Of a DNA stretch of 64,000 nt, positions 26,442 to 36,254 are shown piece by piece. The notes under the pieces were generated by a model. The model made no database searches, was not told the origin of the DNA, and saw only the letters and a list, made by a program, of their open reading frames with translations. Position numbers and translations under genes: made by a program. Each line of letters starts with the position of its first letter. Position 1 is the stretch's first letter. Source of the stretch: Roseateles terrae (lineage in GTDB: Bacteria; Pseudomonadota; Gammaproteobacteria; Burkholderiales; Burkholderiaceae_C); the NCBI RefSeq assembly GCF_014192155.1, contig NZ_JACHXO010000010.1, positions 1 through 64,000 of the forward strand. Reading direction: 5' to 3'.

Positions 26442-26473
26442 AAAAAAAGCAAAGGCAGCGCAGGCGCTGCCTT
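26442..26473 (-). terminator. Rho-independent terminator after the AIM24-like gene
   Basis: On the minus strand a perfect 10-bp stem AAGGCAGCGC / GCGCTGCCTT with a two-base turn in the sequence (larger in practice) is followed by TGCTTTTTTT. It lies about 140 bases after the stop of the AIM24-like gene. The rest of the 281-base gap to the YncE-like gene holds no evident gene. Confidence 0.75.
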
Positions 26474-26610
26474 CCATGCGACGGCAGCAGTGGCGCTGCC
26501 CTCAAGTGTAGGCGGGAAGCCGGGGCCGACCCGTTCGAACAGGCCGGTCGGCGCCCGCCAAATGCGGGGATGGCGACATTCGCACGGCCGTGGAAGCCGT
26601 GCGGCGCGCC

Positions 26611-27423
26611 TTATTCGTCGTCCCCGCCCAGCAGACCGCCGAGCAGCCCGCCGGTGGCAAAACCGCCCAGCACCGAGCCCTCTTCACGCGAGCCGCCACG
26701 CTGCGGCGCCGCCGCAAAAACGCGGGACGCCAGGCGCGAGAACGGCAGGCTTTGCAGCCAGACTTCGCCCGGGCCGGTCATCTTGGCCAGGAAGAGACCT
26801 TCCCCGCCAAACAGGGCGGTCTTGATTTTGCCCACGTACTGAATCTCGAAACTGACGTTGGGGGTGTAGGCCACCACGCAGCCGGTATCCACCAGCAGGG
26901 TCTGACCCGGCTGGAGGGAACGACGAACCACCGTTCCGCCGGCATGCACGAAGGCCAGCCCGTCCCCATCGAGCTTCTGCATGATGAAACCTTCACCACC
27001 GAAGAAGCCGGTCGACAGCCGTTGCTGGATGGCAATGCCCAGGGACACCCCGCGGGCGGCGCACAGGAACGCGTCTTTCTGGCAGATCAGCGTGCCGCCG
27101 AGCTGCCGCAGGTCCATGGGCAGGATCTTGCCGGGGTACGGTGCCGCGAAGGCGACCCGTTGTTTGCCATGAGCCTGATTGGTGTAGATCGTGGTGAACA
27201 GCGATTCCCCGGTAACCAGGCGCTTGCCGGCGCCCAGCAGCTTGCCGAAGAAGCCGCCCTGGTTGGCCGACCCGTCCCCGAAGACGGTGTCCATGCTGAT
27301 CCCGGCGTCCATGAACATCATGGAACCGGCTTCGCCGATGGCTGCCTCGCCGGGGTCGAGCTCGACCTCCACGAACTGCATCTCCGCACCCTTGATTTCG
27401 TAGTCCACCACATCCATGGCCAT
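26611..27423 (-). CDS. TIGR00266/AIM24 family protein
   Basis: 270 residues from the ATG at 27423. Seen: the AIM24 beta-sandwich pattern, with VELDPGEAAIGEAGSMMFMD, the GESLFTTIYTN segment, GTVVRRSLQPGQTLLVDTGCVVAY and FGGEGLFLAKMTGPGEVWLQ. The C-terminus ends in a Gly/Leu-rich tail (GGFATGGLLGGLLGG) and then acidic residues. The fold resembles a double-stranded beta-helix; bacterial members are widespread and of unknown function, while the yeast homologue acts in mitochondria. It is divergent from the IclR regulator gene and is followed by a terminator, so it is probably monocistronic. Confidence 0.85.
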   Translation of the reverse strand: MAMDVVDYEIKGAEMQFVEVELDPGEAAIGEAGSMMFMDAGISMDTVFGDGSANQGGFFGKLLGAGKRLVTGESLFTTIYTNQAHGKQRVAFAAPYPGKILPMDLRQLGGTLICQKDAFLCAARGVSLGIAIQQRLSTGFFGGEGFIMQKLDGDGLAFVHAGGTVVRRSLQPGQTLLVDTGCVVAYTPNVSFEIQYVGKIKTALFGGEGLFLAKMTGPGEVWLQSLPFSRLASRVFAAAPQRGGSREEGSVLGGFATGGLLGGLLGGDDE

Positions 27424-27575
27424 TTGATTCACCTTCTGACTGAGCTTGGGTTGATACTGGTTTTGCCCTCCCTGCCCCGCTGGCTGCCCTGCAGTCGTGC
27501 CGCAGGTGACCAAAGACAGGAAGACCCGATCGGCCGGGATATTAACGTTTCGCCCACCTTCCTTTTACTGGGGAC

Positions 27576-28502
27576 ATGACGCTTATGCCTAGCGAAGACC
27601 TCGATCCGTCGCTGAAGCCTGGCGACAGCTATGTGCAGTCTTTTGCACGTGGTCTGTCGGTCATCCGCGCCTTTGGCGCCGATGCACCACGCCAAACCCT
27701 GACCGAAGTCGCCAAGCGCTGCGGCCTCACCCGGGCCGGTGCCCGCCGCATTCTGTTGACGCTGCAGACACTGGGCTATGTGCGCGCCGAAGGCCGCCTG
27801 TTCGAGCTGACGCCCAAGATTCTGGACCTCGGCTTCGCCTACCTCTCGTCCCAGCCGCTGTGGCAGTTTGCCGAGCCGCAGATGCTGCAGCTGACCGGCG
27901 ACCTGAAGGAGTCCTGCTCGATTGCGGTGCTGGATGCGCAGGACATCGTCTTTGTGATGCGCACCCCCACCCGCAAGATCTTCAATGAGGCCCTGGGCGT
28001 GGGCAGTCGGTTGCCCGCCTGGGCCACCGCGATGGGCCGGGTGATGCTGGCGGCGCTGCCGCCGGAAGAGCTTGATCACCGTCTGCCGGCCGCCCTGCTG
28101 AGCGCCAGTGGCGGCCAGAACGGCGCCACTGCTTCGGCAAATCCGTCCGGCATGGGTGGGATTTCCGCAGCGCCCGGTGTGGCGTTTCCGTCACCGGCGC
28201 CGGCTTACGGCGGGCTGCAGGGCGCGTCGTCGGCATCGTCCACGCCCCGCAATGCGGAGGAATTGCGCGCGGCGCTGGACCAGGTGCGTCAGCAGGGCTG
28301 GTGCCTGCTCGAACGCGAGCTGGAAGAGGGGCTTGTCACCCTGGCGGTGCCCATCCAGGGTCGCCAGGGCCGGGTGATCGCTTCCATCGCGCTGCATGCC
28401 CAGACCAGCCGCACCTCGCCGCAGCTGCTGCTGGAGCAGGGCCTGCCCAAGCTGCAGGAAACCGCGCAAAGCCTGTCGCGCTTGCTGCAGATCAAGGGCT
28501 GA
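27576..28502 (+). CDS. IclR-family transcriptional regulator, PcaR/PobR type, with an insertion
   Basis: 308 residues. The N-terminal winged helix-turn-helix is at about 20-80 (FARGLSVIRAFG, LTEVAKRCGLTRAGARRILLTL). An IclR effector domain follows (GDLKESCSIAVLD, VGSRLPAWATAMGRVMLAALP, and ERELEEGLVTLAVPI). PcaR/PobR relatives control aromatic acid catabolism (beta-ketoadipate pathway). A Gly/Ala/Ser/Pro-rich stretch of about 48 residues (177-224) interrupts the effector domain between the LPAALL and NAEELRAAL blocks, making this protein longer than the usual ~255-265. No catabolic genes are adjacent; phaB ends eight bases after its stop on the opposite strand. Confidence 0.85.
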   Translation: MTLMPSEDLDPSLKPGDSYVQSFARGLSVIRAFGADAPRQTLTEVAKRCGLTRAGARRILLTLQTLGYVRAEGRLFELTPKILDLGFAYLSSQPLWQFAEPQMLQLTGDLKESCSIAVLDAQDIVFVMRTPTRKIFNEALGVGSRLPAWATAMGRVMLAALPPEELDHRLPAALLSASGGQNGATASANPSGMGGISAAPGVAFPSPAPAYGGLQGASSASSTPRNAEELRAALDQVRQQGWCLLERELEEGLVTLAVPIQGRQGRVIASIALHAQTSRTSPQLLLEQGLPKLQETAQSLSRLLQIKG

Positions 28503-28510
28503 CCCCGGGG

Positions 28511-29248
28511 TCACCCCATGTGCAGGCCGCCGTTGCAGCTGAAGTCTGCGCCGGTGGTGAAGCCGGACTGCTCACTGGCCAGCCAGGCGATGATGGAGGC
28601 AATCTCCTGCGGTTCTCCCAGTCGCTTGACGGGGATCTGCGCGACGATTTTCTCCAGCATGTCTGGCCGCACGGCCTTGACCATGTCGGTGCCGATGTAG
28701 CCGGGGCTGACGGTGTTCACCGTCACGCCCTTGGAGGCCAGCTCCTGCGCCAGCGCCATGGTGAAGCCGTGCATGCCGGCCTTGGCCGCCGAGTAGTTGG
28801 TCTGGCCGGCCTGCCCCTTCTCGCCGTTCACCGACGAGATGTTGATGATGCGGCCCCACCCCTTGTCCACCATGCCGGGCACCACCTGCTTGGTGACGTT
28901 GAACATGCTGTTGAGGTTGGTGTCGATCACCGCGTCCCAATCTTCACGGGTCATCTTCAGGAACATGCGGTCCTTGGTGATGCCGGCGTTGTTCACCAGT
29001 ACATCCACCGGGCCGTGCTCCGCAATGGTCTTTTCAAAGGCCATCACCGTCGATTCCCAGCTCGCCACATTGCCGACGGAGGCGTAGAACTTGAAGCCCA
29101 GGGCTTCCTGTTCCCCCAGCCATTTGGCGTGGTCGCGGCTGGGTCCGCAGCCGGCGATGACCTTGAAGCCGTCCTGCGCGAGCTTCTGGCAGATGGCGGT
29201 ACCAATGCCGCCCATGCCCCCTGTCACGTATGCCACTTTCTGACTCAT
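28511..29248 (-). CDS. phaB: Acetoacetyl-CoA reductase (NADPH)
   Basis: 245 residues, a short-chain dehydrogenase. The cofactor motif is GGMGGIGTA near residue 10, NNAG near 88, the catalytic Ser is in NISSVNG and Tyr/Lys in YSAAKAG (about 150). The conserved VSPGYIGTDM follows. It reduces acetoacetyl-CoA to (R)-3-hydroxybutyryl-CoA, the monomer used by PHA synthase. It is the last gene of the phaC-phaA-phaB operon, 110 bases after phaA. Confidence 0.93.
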   Translation of the reverse strand: MSQKVAYVTGGMGGIGTAICQKLAQDGFKVIAGCGPSRDHAKWLGEQEALGFKFYASVGNVASWESTVMAFEKTIAEHGPVDVLVNNAGITKDRMFLKMTREDWDAVIDTNLNSMFNVTKQVVPGMVDKGWGRIINISSVNGEKGQAGQTNYSAAKAGMHGFTMALAQELASKGVTVNTVSPGYIGTDMVKAVRPDMLEKIVAQIPVKRLGEPQEIASIIAWLASEQSGFTTGADFSCNGGLHMG

Positions 29249-29358
29249 TTGATTTGCCTCCTGATGTGGGCCTCCCGGCGCGCGCCCCGGCCGGAAAGCA
29301 TCTGACTCGCTAGTAGACGCGCTAGCTTCTCTCGATGCGACGCTGACGAAACCGGGAC

Positions 29359-30546
29359 TCAGCGCTCAATGCACAGGGCCACGCCCATACCGCCGCCGAT
29401 GCACAGGCTGGCAATGCCCTTTTTGGCATCGCGCTTGATCATCTCGTGCAGCAGGGTGACCAGGATGCGGGCGCCGGAAGCTCCGATGGGGTGGCCCAGC
29501 GCAATGGCGCCGCCGTTGACATTCACCCGGCTGGTGTCCCAGCCCATCTGCTGATGCACCGCGCAGGCCTGCGCCGCGAAGGCTTCATTGATCTCCAGCA
29601 GGTCCAGGTCCTGCGGCTGCCAGCCGGCGCGGGCCAGGGCCTTCCGGGAGGCCGGCACCGGGCCCATGCCCATCGTGGCAGGGTCCACGCCGGCGCTGGC
29701 ATAGGAGGCGATGCGCGCCAGCGGCTGCAGGTTCAGTTCCCGCGCCTTGGCGGCGCTCATCACCACCAGGCCGGCAGCGCCATCATTCAGGCCGGAGGCA
29801 TTGCCGGCGGTGACCGTGCCGGCCTTGTCGAAGGCGGGGCGCAGGCCGGCCAGCGCTTCGGCATTGGTCTTGCGGTTGATGAACTCGTCGGCGGCAAACA
29901 CCACCGGGTCCCCCTTCTTCTGCGGAATCGTCACCGGCACGATCTCCGCCACAAAGCGGCCGGCATCCTGCGCGGCGGCCGCCTTCTGCTGGCTGGCCAG
30001 GGCCAGTTCATCCTGCTGGCTGCGGCTGACGTGATATTCCTTGGCCACGTTTTCCGCCGTGATGCCCATGTGGTACTGGTTGTAGACGTCCCACAGGCCG
30101 TCGGTGATCATCGTGTCCACCAGCTTCCAGTCGCCCATGCGCTGGCCGTCCCGCGAGCCGGGCAGCACATGCGGCGAGAGGCTCATGCTTTCCTGGCCGC
30201 CGGCGATGATGATGTCGGAATCGCCATCCCGGATGGCCTGGGCTGCCAGCATCACCGCCTTCAGGCCGGAGCCGCACACCTTGTTGATGGTCATCGCCGG
30301 CACACTCACCGGCAGGCCGGCCTTGATCACCGCCTGACGGGCCGGATTCTGGCCGGTGCCCGCCTGCAGCACCTGGCCGAGGATGACTTCCTGGATCTGA
30401 TCCGCCTGCAGGCCGCTGCGGCGCAACAGGTCCTGGATGACCAGGGCGCCGAGTTCGCTGGCGGGGATCTTGGCCAGCGAGCCGCCGAACTTGCCGATGG
30501 GCGTGCGGGCCGCCGCGACGATGACGATGTCCTGCGCTGTGCTCAT
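29359..30546 (-). CDS. phaA: Acetyl-CoA C-acetyltransferase (beta-ketothiolase)
   Basis: 395 residues from the ATG at 30546. Thiolase hallmarks are present: the nucleophilic Cys in [10 protein letters not shown] near residue 89, the GHPIGASG block with His near 350, and the C-terminal CIGGGMG with the second active Cys near 380. It condenses two acetyl-CoA into acetoacetyl-CoA. The open frame extends about 70 codons upstream but the extension is unlike the family. It lies 41 bases after phaC and feeds phaB and phaC. Confidence 0.94.
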   Translation of the reverse strand: MSTAQDIVIVAAARTPIGKFGGSLAKIPASELGALVIQDLLRRSGLQADQIQEVILGQVLQAGTGQNPARQAVIKAGLPVSVPAMTINKVCGSGLKAVMLAAQAIRDGDSDIIIAGGQESMSLSPHVLPGSRDGQRMGDWKLVDTMITDGLWDVYNQYHMGITAENVAKEYHVSRSQQDELALASQQKAAAAQDAGRFVAEIVPVTIPQKKGDPVVFAADEFINRKTNAEALAGLRPAFDKAGTVTAGNASGLNDGAAGLVVMSAAKARELNLQPLARIASYASAGVDPATMGMGPVPASRKALARAGWQPQDLDLLEINEAFAAQACAVHQQMGWDTSRVNVNGGAIALGHPIGASGARILVTLLHEMIKRDAKKGIASLCIGGGMGVALCIER

Positions 30547-30587
30547 GTCTCTCTCCTGTGTTGCGATGCGGAAATTCAGGGTGCGGC

Positions 30588-32330
30588 TCAGGCCCGCGCC
30601 TTGACGTAACGGCCCGGTGCCGGTTCGATCGGCTTGTAGGGGCCCCGCCCGAAGGACTTCGGTGCGGCCTTGAGGGGGCCCGCCTGCGCGGCCAGCCAGT
30701 CGGACCAGTCCGGCCACCAGCTGCCGGCATGCTCGGTCGCGGTGGCCAGCCACTGCTGCGGCTGGGGCGGCAAGGCGCTGCCCTTGCCGATCCAGTGACT
30801 GCGCTTTTTCTTGGCGGGTGGGTTGATCACGCCGGCGATGTGGCCGGAGGCGCCCAGCACGAACCGCTTCTTCCCCTTGAAGATCTGGGTGCTGCGATAG
30901 GCCGCTTCCCAGGGCACGATGTGATCTTCCCGCGAGCCGTAGATGTAGACCGGCGCGCGGATCTGCCCCAGGTCCAGCGCCTCGCCCGCCACCGTCAGGC
31001 GGCCGGGAATCTTCAGCTCGTTCTGCAGATAGGTATGGCGCAGATACCAGCAGTACATCGGCCCCGGCAGGTTGGTGGCGTCGCTGTTCCAGTAGAGCAG
31101 GTCGAAGGGCGGCGGCGGCTCGCCCTTGAGGTAGTTGCCCACCACATAGTTCCAGACGAGATCATTGGGCCGCAGCATGCTGAAGGTGCTGGCCAGCTGC
31201 TGACCGTGCAGCAGCCCGGGCCCGTTCGGCGCCTGCGCACCGATGGTGAGTTCGCGCATCTGCACCGCGGCCTCGTCGACAAAGATGTCGAGCACGCCGT
31301 TGTTCTCGTAATCGATCAGCGTGGTCAGCAGGGTGACGCTGGCCGCGGGATGCTCCCCGCGCGCCGCCAGCACCGCCAGCGCCGTGGCCAGCAGCGTGCC
31401 GCCGACACAGAAGCCGAGCGTATTGATGGTCTTGGTGCCCGCAATGCTCTGCACCCCATGGATGGCCTCGATGGTGGCGCGTTCGATGTAGTCGTCCCAG
31501 GTCCAGTGCACACAATCGGCATCCGGATTGCGCCAGCTCACGACAAAGGTGCGGTGGCCCTGCGCGACCGCATGACGGATCAGCGAGTTCTCCGGCTGCA
31601 GGTCGAGGATGTAGTACTTGTTGATGCAGGGCGGCACCATCAGCAGCGGGCGCTCATAGACCTCGTCGGTCAGCGGCTTGTATTCGAGCAGCTGGAAGAG
31701 CTCGTTCTCGAAGACCACCTGCCCTTCCGTGGTGGCCACATTGCGGCCCACTTCGAAGGCGCTTTCGTCGGTCTGCGACACATGGCCGCGCTGCAGGTCC
31801 GACACCAGTTGCTGCATGCCGCGGGCAATGCTTTCCCCCTGCGTGTTGAGCGCGCGCTGCTGGGCTTCGGGATTGAGCGCCAGGAAGTTGCTGGGCGATG
31901 AAGCCTCGACGAACTGCTGCACCGCAAAGCGCAGCCGCGCTCGGGTCTTGTCGTCCCCGCCCACCTGCTCGGCCATGCGCTGCAGCATGCGGGCATTGAG
32001 CAGGTACAGCTCGGCGCTGAAATGGGACAGCCGGTTGCTGTTCCAGGCCGCATCGGCAAAGCGCTTGTCCGGCAGCGAGGGCAGCGTGTCGGCCTTGCCG
32101 TCATGCGGGGCATGCAGCGCGCGGTTCCACAGCGCGCCGGCCTGGCTGAGATACTCCTGCTGGAGCTGCTGCCAGGCATCGGTCGGAATCTGCAGGGACT
32201 GGATCTGCTGCAGGGTGTCGCCCATCTGCCGTGTCATGCCACTGACGGCGTCCGCCATCTGGCTGGCCAGATGCTGGAAGTCCGAGAAATCAGGCACGCC
32301 AGAGGCGCCGGCAGCACGCGTATCGCTCAT
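30588..32330 (-). CDS. phaC: Class I polyhydroxyalkanoate synthase
   Basis: 580 residues from the ATG at 32330, the usual length for class I PhaC. The N-terminal PhaC domain is followed by an alpha/beta hydrolase core with the modified lipase box GFCVGG (active Cys308), an Asp in [10 protein letters not shown] and the general-base His in GASGHIAGV. The conserved [12 protein letters not shown] is seen near 233. It polymerises (R)-3-hydroxybutyryl-CoA into granules of polyhydroxybutyrate. It is the first gene of phaC-phaA-phaB; no phasin or phaR gene is in the window. Confidence 0.95.
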   Translation of the reverse strand: MSDTRAAGASGVPDFSDFQHLASQMADAVSGMTRQMGDTLQQIQSLQIPTDAWQQLQQEYLSQAGALWNRALHAPHDGKADTLPSLPDKRFADAAWNSNRLSHFSAELYLLNARMLQRMAEQVGGDDKTRARLRFAVQQFVEASSPSNFLALNPEAQQRALNTQGESIARGMQQLVSDLQRGHVSQTDESAFEVGRNVATTEGQVVFENELFQLLEYKPLTDEVYERPLLMVPPCINKYYILDLQPENSLIRHAVAQGHRTFVVSWRNPDADCVHWTWDDYIERATIEAIHGVQSIAGTKTINTLGFCVGGTLLATALAVLAARGEHPAASVTLLTTLIDYENNGVLDIFVDEAAVQMRELTIGAQAPNGPGLLHGQQLASTFSMLRPNDLVWNYVVGNYLKGEPPPPFDLLYWNSDATNLPGPMYCWYLRHTYLQNELKIPGRLTVAGEALDLGQIRAPVYIYGSREDHIVPWEAAYRSTQIFKGKKRFVLGASGHIAGVINPPAKKKRSHWIGKGSALPPQPQQWLATATEHAGSWWPDWSDWLAAQAGPLKAAPKSFGRGPYKPIEPAPGRYVKARA

Positions 32331-32508
32331 AGATCTCCTCGTTCGGGACCGAGCAAGAAGCTTGCCACAACGGGAGAGGATTCCCCCACGACGGGCTTCG
32401 CATATGCTCAATGGCTTTGTAGCGTCTTGAGCTTACCCCCGCGTGACGATGTCGCACCAGCGCCTGTCCGGCTGGCCGGACATCGACATGCTTCTTCTTT
32501 GATCTCGC

Positions 32509-32949
32509 ATGGTCCTCGTTGCTCTCGCCTGGATGTATGTGGTGCTCATGATGGCCGCCGCCGAAGCCATGAGCCCGCAAGGGACGTTGCTGGGCGCCGT
32601 CTTCACCTTCGTGATGTACGGCGTGTTGCCGCTGTCCATCGTGCTTTACCTGATGGGAACGCCGGCGCGGCGCAAGGCCAGGCGGCGTGCCGAAGCGGCT
32701 TCAGAAGCGGCGGCGGACGCAGCGGCGGAAGCGGTACCAGCCCCCGAGGCGGTGCCTGTTGCAGTGCCTGTTGCAGTGCCTGTCCAGGTCCCTGTCGCAG
32801 GCACTGATGCGATCCCTGAAGCAACGGCCCAAGGGGCGATGCCTGCCGGGCCGGCGCTTACGTCAGCCGGATCACTGCCGCCATCCGGCCGCCCGGCTGA
32901 TGACGCGTCTGCTCGAAGCGATACGAAAAGAAGCGCTCCGGATCACTGA
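32509..32949 (+). CDS. Small membrane protein with Val-Pro repeat tail
   Basis: 146 residues. Two hydrophobic helices (VLVALAWMYVVLMMAAAEAM and VFTFVMYGVLPLSIVLYLMG) are followed by a basic TPARRKARRR stretch, then an Ala/Glu/Val/Pro-rich tail containing VPVAVPVAVPV encoded by four near-identical 12-base units (32752-32799). The N-terminal membrane part resembles a small conserved family of Burkholderiales; the tail is not conserved-looking. Its last 92 bases overlap the 3' end of pgeF on the opposite strand. Function is unknown. Confidence 0.6.
   Translation: MVLVALAWMYVVLMMAAAEAMSPQGTLLGAVFTFVMYGVLPLSIVLYLMGTPARRKARRRAEAASEAAADAAAEAVPAPEAVPVAVPVAVPVQVPVAGTDAIPEATAQGAMPAGPALTSAGSLPPSGRPADDASARSDTKRSAPDH
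32752..32799. repeat. 12-bp coding tandem repeat
   Basis: Four consecutive copies of GTGCCTGTTGCA: the first two identical, the third and fourth with substitutions. They encode Val-Pro-Val-Ala units in the tail of the small membrane protein. Confidence 0.75.
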
Positions 32950-33634
32950 AGGTGCACCAGTGGCCGCCGTGGATGTCGGTCAGGCCCAGCGACTGCAACC
33001 GCTGGCGGGCCAGGCCCACCAGATCGGCGCGCCAGCGCGGCTGGCCGGCCGCGTTGGCCTGATAGCGGAAATGCGGCTGGTCCTCCTGGACTGCCGCGGC
33101 GCCAAAGGCCTCCAGCACATCCGCCCCCACTTCGAAGGCCGCCGGCCCGATGCAGGGCCCCATCCAGGCCTGCACCTGCGCCGGCTCGCAGCCGGTCGCC
33201 TCGCACAGGGCCTGGACAGTGTTGTCCAGCACCCCGGCGGACAAGCCCCGCCAGCCCGCATGGGCCGCGCCCACGCCCCCCGGCGCCGCGAACAGCACCG
33301 GCATGCAGTCCGCCGCCATCACGGCGCAGGCCAGGGCCGGATCCAGGCTGATGCTGGCATCCGCCGGTTCCGGCTCCAGCCCGGGCACGGCCAGGGACGG
33401 CGCCAGCCGCACCACCCGCGTGCCATGCATCTGTTTGAGGAAGACCGGCGTGGCGCCGATGGCTTCGGCCACCCGTCGCCGGTTCTCGGCCACGGCGGCC
33501 GGATCGTCGCCCACCGACCGTCCGAGGTTGAGGCTGTGCCAGCCGTTCAGGCTCACGCCGCCCTGACGGGTGGTCATGAACGCCTGCGTGCCTGAAGCGC
33601 GCCAATCCGGGCGCAGCCAATCATGAAGTTCCAT
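32858..33634 (-). CDS. pgeF: Peptidoglycan editing factor PgeF (YfiH/multicopper polyphenol oxidase family)
   Basis: 258 residues from the ATG at 33634. Family motifs are clear: TTRQGGVS near the N-terminus, KQMHGTRV, the metal-site Cys in MAADCMPV, GAAHAGWRGL with the conserved His, and MGPCIG. Members were described as purine nucleoside phosphorylases/laccases and as factors that keep abnormal amino acids out of peptidoglycan precursors. It is nearly divergent from the Nudix gene, with 39 bases between starts. Its 3' end overlaps the convergent small membrane gene. Confidence 0.9.
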   Translation of the reverse strand: MELHDWLRPDWRASGTQAFMTTRQGGVSLNGWHSLNLGRSVGDDPAAVAENRRRVAEAIGATPVFLKQMHGTRVVRLAPSLAVPGLEPEPADASISLDPALACAVMAADCMPVLFAAPGGVGAAHAGWRGLSAGVLDNTVQALCEATGCEPAQVQAWMGPCIGPAAFEVGADVLEAFGAAAVQEDQPHFRYQANAAGQPRWRADLVGLARQRLQSLGLTDIHGGHWCTFSDPERFFSYRFEQTRHQPGGRMAAVIRLT

Positions 33635-33673
33635 GCGGGCATGATGCCATGCGTGTCCCGCTACACTGGCCGC

Positions 33674-34222
33674 ATGTTCCAAACCCGGCGCTTCCAGCAT
33701 TGCCCGGTCTGCGGCGGGCAGATCGAGTACCGCATCCCCGCGGACGACAACCGCGAGCGGGCCACCTGCACCGTCTGCGGCACCATCCAGTATGAGAACC
33801 CGCTGAATGTGGTGGGCACGCTGCCGGTCTGGGGCGACCAGGTACTGCTGTGCCGTCGGGCCATCGAGCCGCGGCTGGGCAAGTGGACCTTGCCCGCCGG
33901 CTTCATGGAGCTGGGAGAGACGCTGGCGCAAGGCGCTCAGCGCGAGACCGACGAAGAAGCCGGGGTGCAGATCGAGATGCAGGACCTCTACTGCATCATG
34001 AACGTCGTGCGGGTCGGCCAGGTCCACCTGTTCTACCGGGCCCGCCTGTTGAGCCCCGAGTGCGATCCCGGGCCGGAAACGCTGGAAGCGCGACTGTTCC
34101 ATGAGCATGAAGTGCCCTGGGACGAACTGGCCTTCCACACGGTGCGGTATGCGCTGGAGCGGTTCTTTGAAGACCGCCGCCGCGGCGAGGGCTTCCCGCT
34201 GCATTCGGCGGACATCACCTGA
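33674..34222 (+). CDS. Nudix hydrolase with N-terminal zinc ribbon
   Basis: 182 residues from the ATG at 33674; the frame is open a further 17 codons upstream but the zinc ribbon begins at FQHCPVCGG. Two Cys pairs, CPVCG (10-14) and CTVCG, form the ribbon. The Nudix box is GFMELGETLAQGAQRETDEEAG, broken here as G-x5-E-x7-R-E-x-x-E-E-x-G with all catalytic residues kept. The N-terminal ribbon plus Nudix layout resembles NudC-like and ADP-ribose pyrophosphatase-type enzymes that cleave nucleoside diphosphate derivatives. The substrate is not determined. Confidence 0.88.
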   Translation: MFQTRRFQHCPVCGGQIEYRIPADDNRERATCTVCGTIQYENPLNVVGTLPVWGDQVLLCRRAIEPRLGKWTLPAGFMELGETLAQGAQRETDEEAGVQIEMQDLYCIMNVVRVGQVHLFYRARLLSPECDPGPETLEARLFHEHEVPWDELAFHTVRYALERFFEDRRRGEGFPLHSADIT

Positions 34223-34273
34223 AGCCTTCGGGGCCGGGGCCCGTTCCGCAACAGGCCGCCCCGGCAATCTCGA

Positions 34274-36202
34274 TCAGGGCTTGATGTCCTGCGCCGACGC
34301 CCACGGGCCGGTGATGCCGTCCAGCTCGCAATCCCACAGCGCCTGTGCATCCAGCGCGTCGGTCACGCCTTCGGCATAGACCTTCAGCGACAGGCTGCGC
34401 AGCATCACCACCAGGCTGCGCACGAAGGCCGCGCGGCCGGCATCCGCCGACACACCGGACACGACCGAGCTGTCCAGCTTCACATAGTCCAGGCCCGCCT
34501 GGAACAGACGGTCGATCTGGGCGAGGCCCGCGCCGGCATGTTCCAGACCCAGCTGCACGCCCAGCGGACGCAGCTGGCGACCCAGCTCCTGCAACACCTC
34601 GAAATGCTGCACGGCGGCCGGCTCGGCCAATTCCAGTCCGATCTGGCGGCGCACCGCCATCGGCGCGGCCTGCACCAGTTCCCGCGCCCGGGCGATGAAG
34701 CTGCCGTCGTTCAGCGACGCCGGCGCCACATTCACGCAGCGCGGGCGATGGTCCTGCTGGATGGCGGCCAGCGCCAGGGCCAGGGCCTGCAGGTCGGCCT
34801 CGGCACTGAGACGGTGACGCAGCGCCAGCGGCAACCAGCGCGCGGCCGGTTCGAACTCACCCAGTGGATTGAGCTTGAGCTGCAGCGGGCATTCCAGATG
34901 CAGCACCTGACGTTCGCGCCCGATCAGCGGGAATTCCAGCAGGCGGCTGCGCTGTTGGACCAGCGCATCCGAAATCAGCGCCCGCCAGGCGCGTTCGCCC
35001 TGGGCCACTTCTTCCGACGGCGCCACCTGACGCAATTCCAGCACCACGCCATCGCCCAGCTCGGCCTGGGCCAGCGCCGCATCGGCGGCAGCGAACCAGG
35101 CGCTCATCGGCTGGTCCCGCGGCAGTTCCACCGCTCCCAGGGCCACCCCGATGCCGGGATCCACCCCTTGCAGGCCGGCGCGCAGCGCATCGGCCAGCGC
35201 ATTGGCGGTGTCTCCCACCACCTTCGGCGCGGGCAGCCACAGGGCGAAGTCGGAGCCGTTCAGACGCCCGGCCAGGCAGCCGCGCACCTGCTCCGGATAC
35301 ACCCGCAGCGCCTGCGCCATGGCCAGCAGCGCCTGGTCGGTCCCGCCGTGACCCAGGCGCTGGTTGAGCCCCTGCAGATCCTTCAGGCGCAGCAGCACCA
35401 GACCGGCGCGCAGCGGACCATCGTCCCGCTCCAGCGCGGAGCTGAGTTCGGCCACGAACTGGCGGCGATGGGACAGGCCGGTGAGTTCGTCGCACAGCAG
35501 CTGGTGATGCAGGGTGCGCAGCTGCTCGGCCTGCGCCTCGAACATCTGGCGGGTGCGCAGGACCATCGCATTCATGGCACTGGTGAGCTTGCGCATCTCG
35601 GGCACCTGCGGCTCCAACACCGTTTCGAAGCGGCCTTCGGTGACGCCTTCGGCCTGGCGCACCGCGGTGTCCAGTGGCCGACGCAGGCGGGACAGCACCA
35701 GCGCCGCCGTCACCCCGGTGATCACGCCCACCAGCAGCAGCCACAAGGTGGCACGCAGGGTGGCATTCCACAGCGCCTCATGCACATAGCCGGTCTGCCC
35801 GCGCACCTCCACCTCGCCGACGGCGCGCCAGCCATCCGAGACCTTGGCCTGGCCCGGTGCCACCTGCAGCGGCAGCAGGGCCACGAACCAGGCCGGCGCC
35901 TGCGGCTTCTGCGCAATCTCCAGATGCCGCTCGAAGACGGCCTTGCCCTGGCCATTGCGCCAACGGACGCTGTCATACGCGCCCGCATCGAACTGGGCCG
36001 ATATCAGCAGCGACATCAGCTCGACGTCGCCCTTCTGCTGAGACAGGGCCAGCGCGAGCGCATTCGCGTTGTCATTGTTCTTGAGCTGCGCCTGGGTCTG
36101 CAGCAGATCGCGCAGGGACCAGGTACTGACGGCCACGCCGCCCAGCACGGACACCAGCACGGCGCCGATCACCAGGCACCAGATTTGACGGATCAGGGAC
36201 AT
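34274..36202 (-). CDS. lapD: LapD-like c-di-GMP receptor with degenerate GGDEF and EAL domains
   Basis: 642 residues. One N-terminal helix, a periplasmic LapD/MoxY-type domain (about 30-150), a second helix (LWLLLVGVITGVTAALVL), a HAMP-like linker, then GGDEF and EAL domains. GGDEF is replaced by NGSDF and the EAL signature by a FPLIGR segment; the later catalytic acidic motifs of EAL are also altered. This is the pattern of LapD, a non-catalytic receptor that, when c-di-GMP is bound, sequesters the periplasmic protease LapG. It lies 52 bases downstream of lapG on the same strand, the expected pair. Confidence 0.88.
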   Translation of the reverse strand: MSLIRQIWCLVIGAVLVSVLGGVAVSTWSLRDLLQTQAQLKNNDNANALALALSQQKGDVELMSLLISAQFDAGAYDSVRWRNGQGKAVFERHLEIAQKPQAPAWFVALLPLQVAPGQAKVSDGWRAVGEVEVRGQTGYVHEALWNATLRATLWLLLVGVITGVTAALVLSRLRRPLDTAVRQAEGVTEGRFETVLEPQVPEMRKLTSAMNAMVLRTRQMFEAQAEQLRTLHHQLLCDELTGLSHRRQFVAELSSALERDDGPLRAGLVLLRLKDLQGLNQRLGHGGTDQALLAMAQALRVYPEQVRGCLAGRLNGSDFALWLPAPKVVGDTANALADALRAGLQGVDPGIGVALGAVELPRDQPMSAWFAAADAALAQAELGDGVVLELRQVAPSEEVAQGERAWRALISDALVQQRSRLLEFPLIGRERQVLHLECPLQLKLNPLGEFEPAARWLPLALRHRLSAEADLQALALALAAIQQDHRPRCVNVAPASLNDGSFIARARELVQAAPMAVRRQIGLELAEPAAVQHFEVLQELGRQLRPLGVQLGLEHAGAGLAQIDRLFQAGLDYVKLDSSVVSGVSADAGRAAFVRSLVVMLRSLSLKVYAEGVTDALDAQALWDCELDGITGPWASAQDIKP

Positions 36203-36254
36203 GGGGCCGATTCTCCCCTGTCCACGACGGCTTTTCCCTGCTGTCTTTTCCTCA

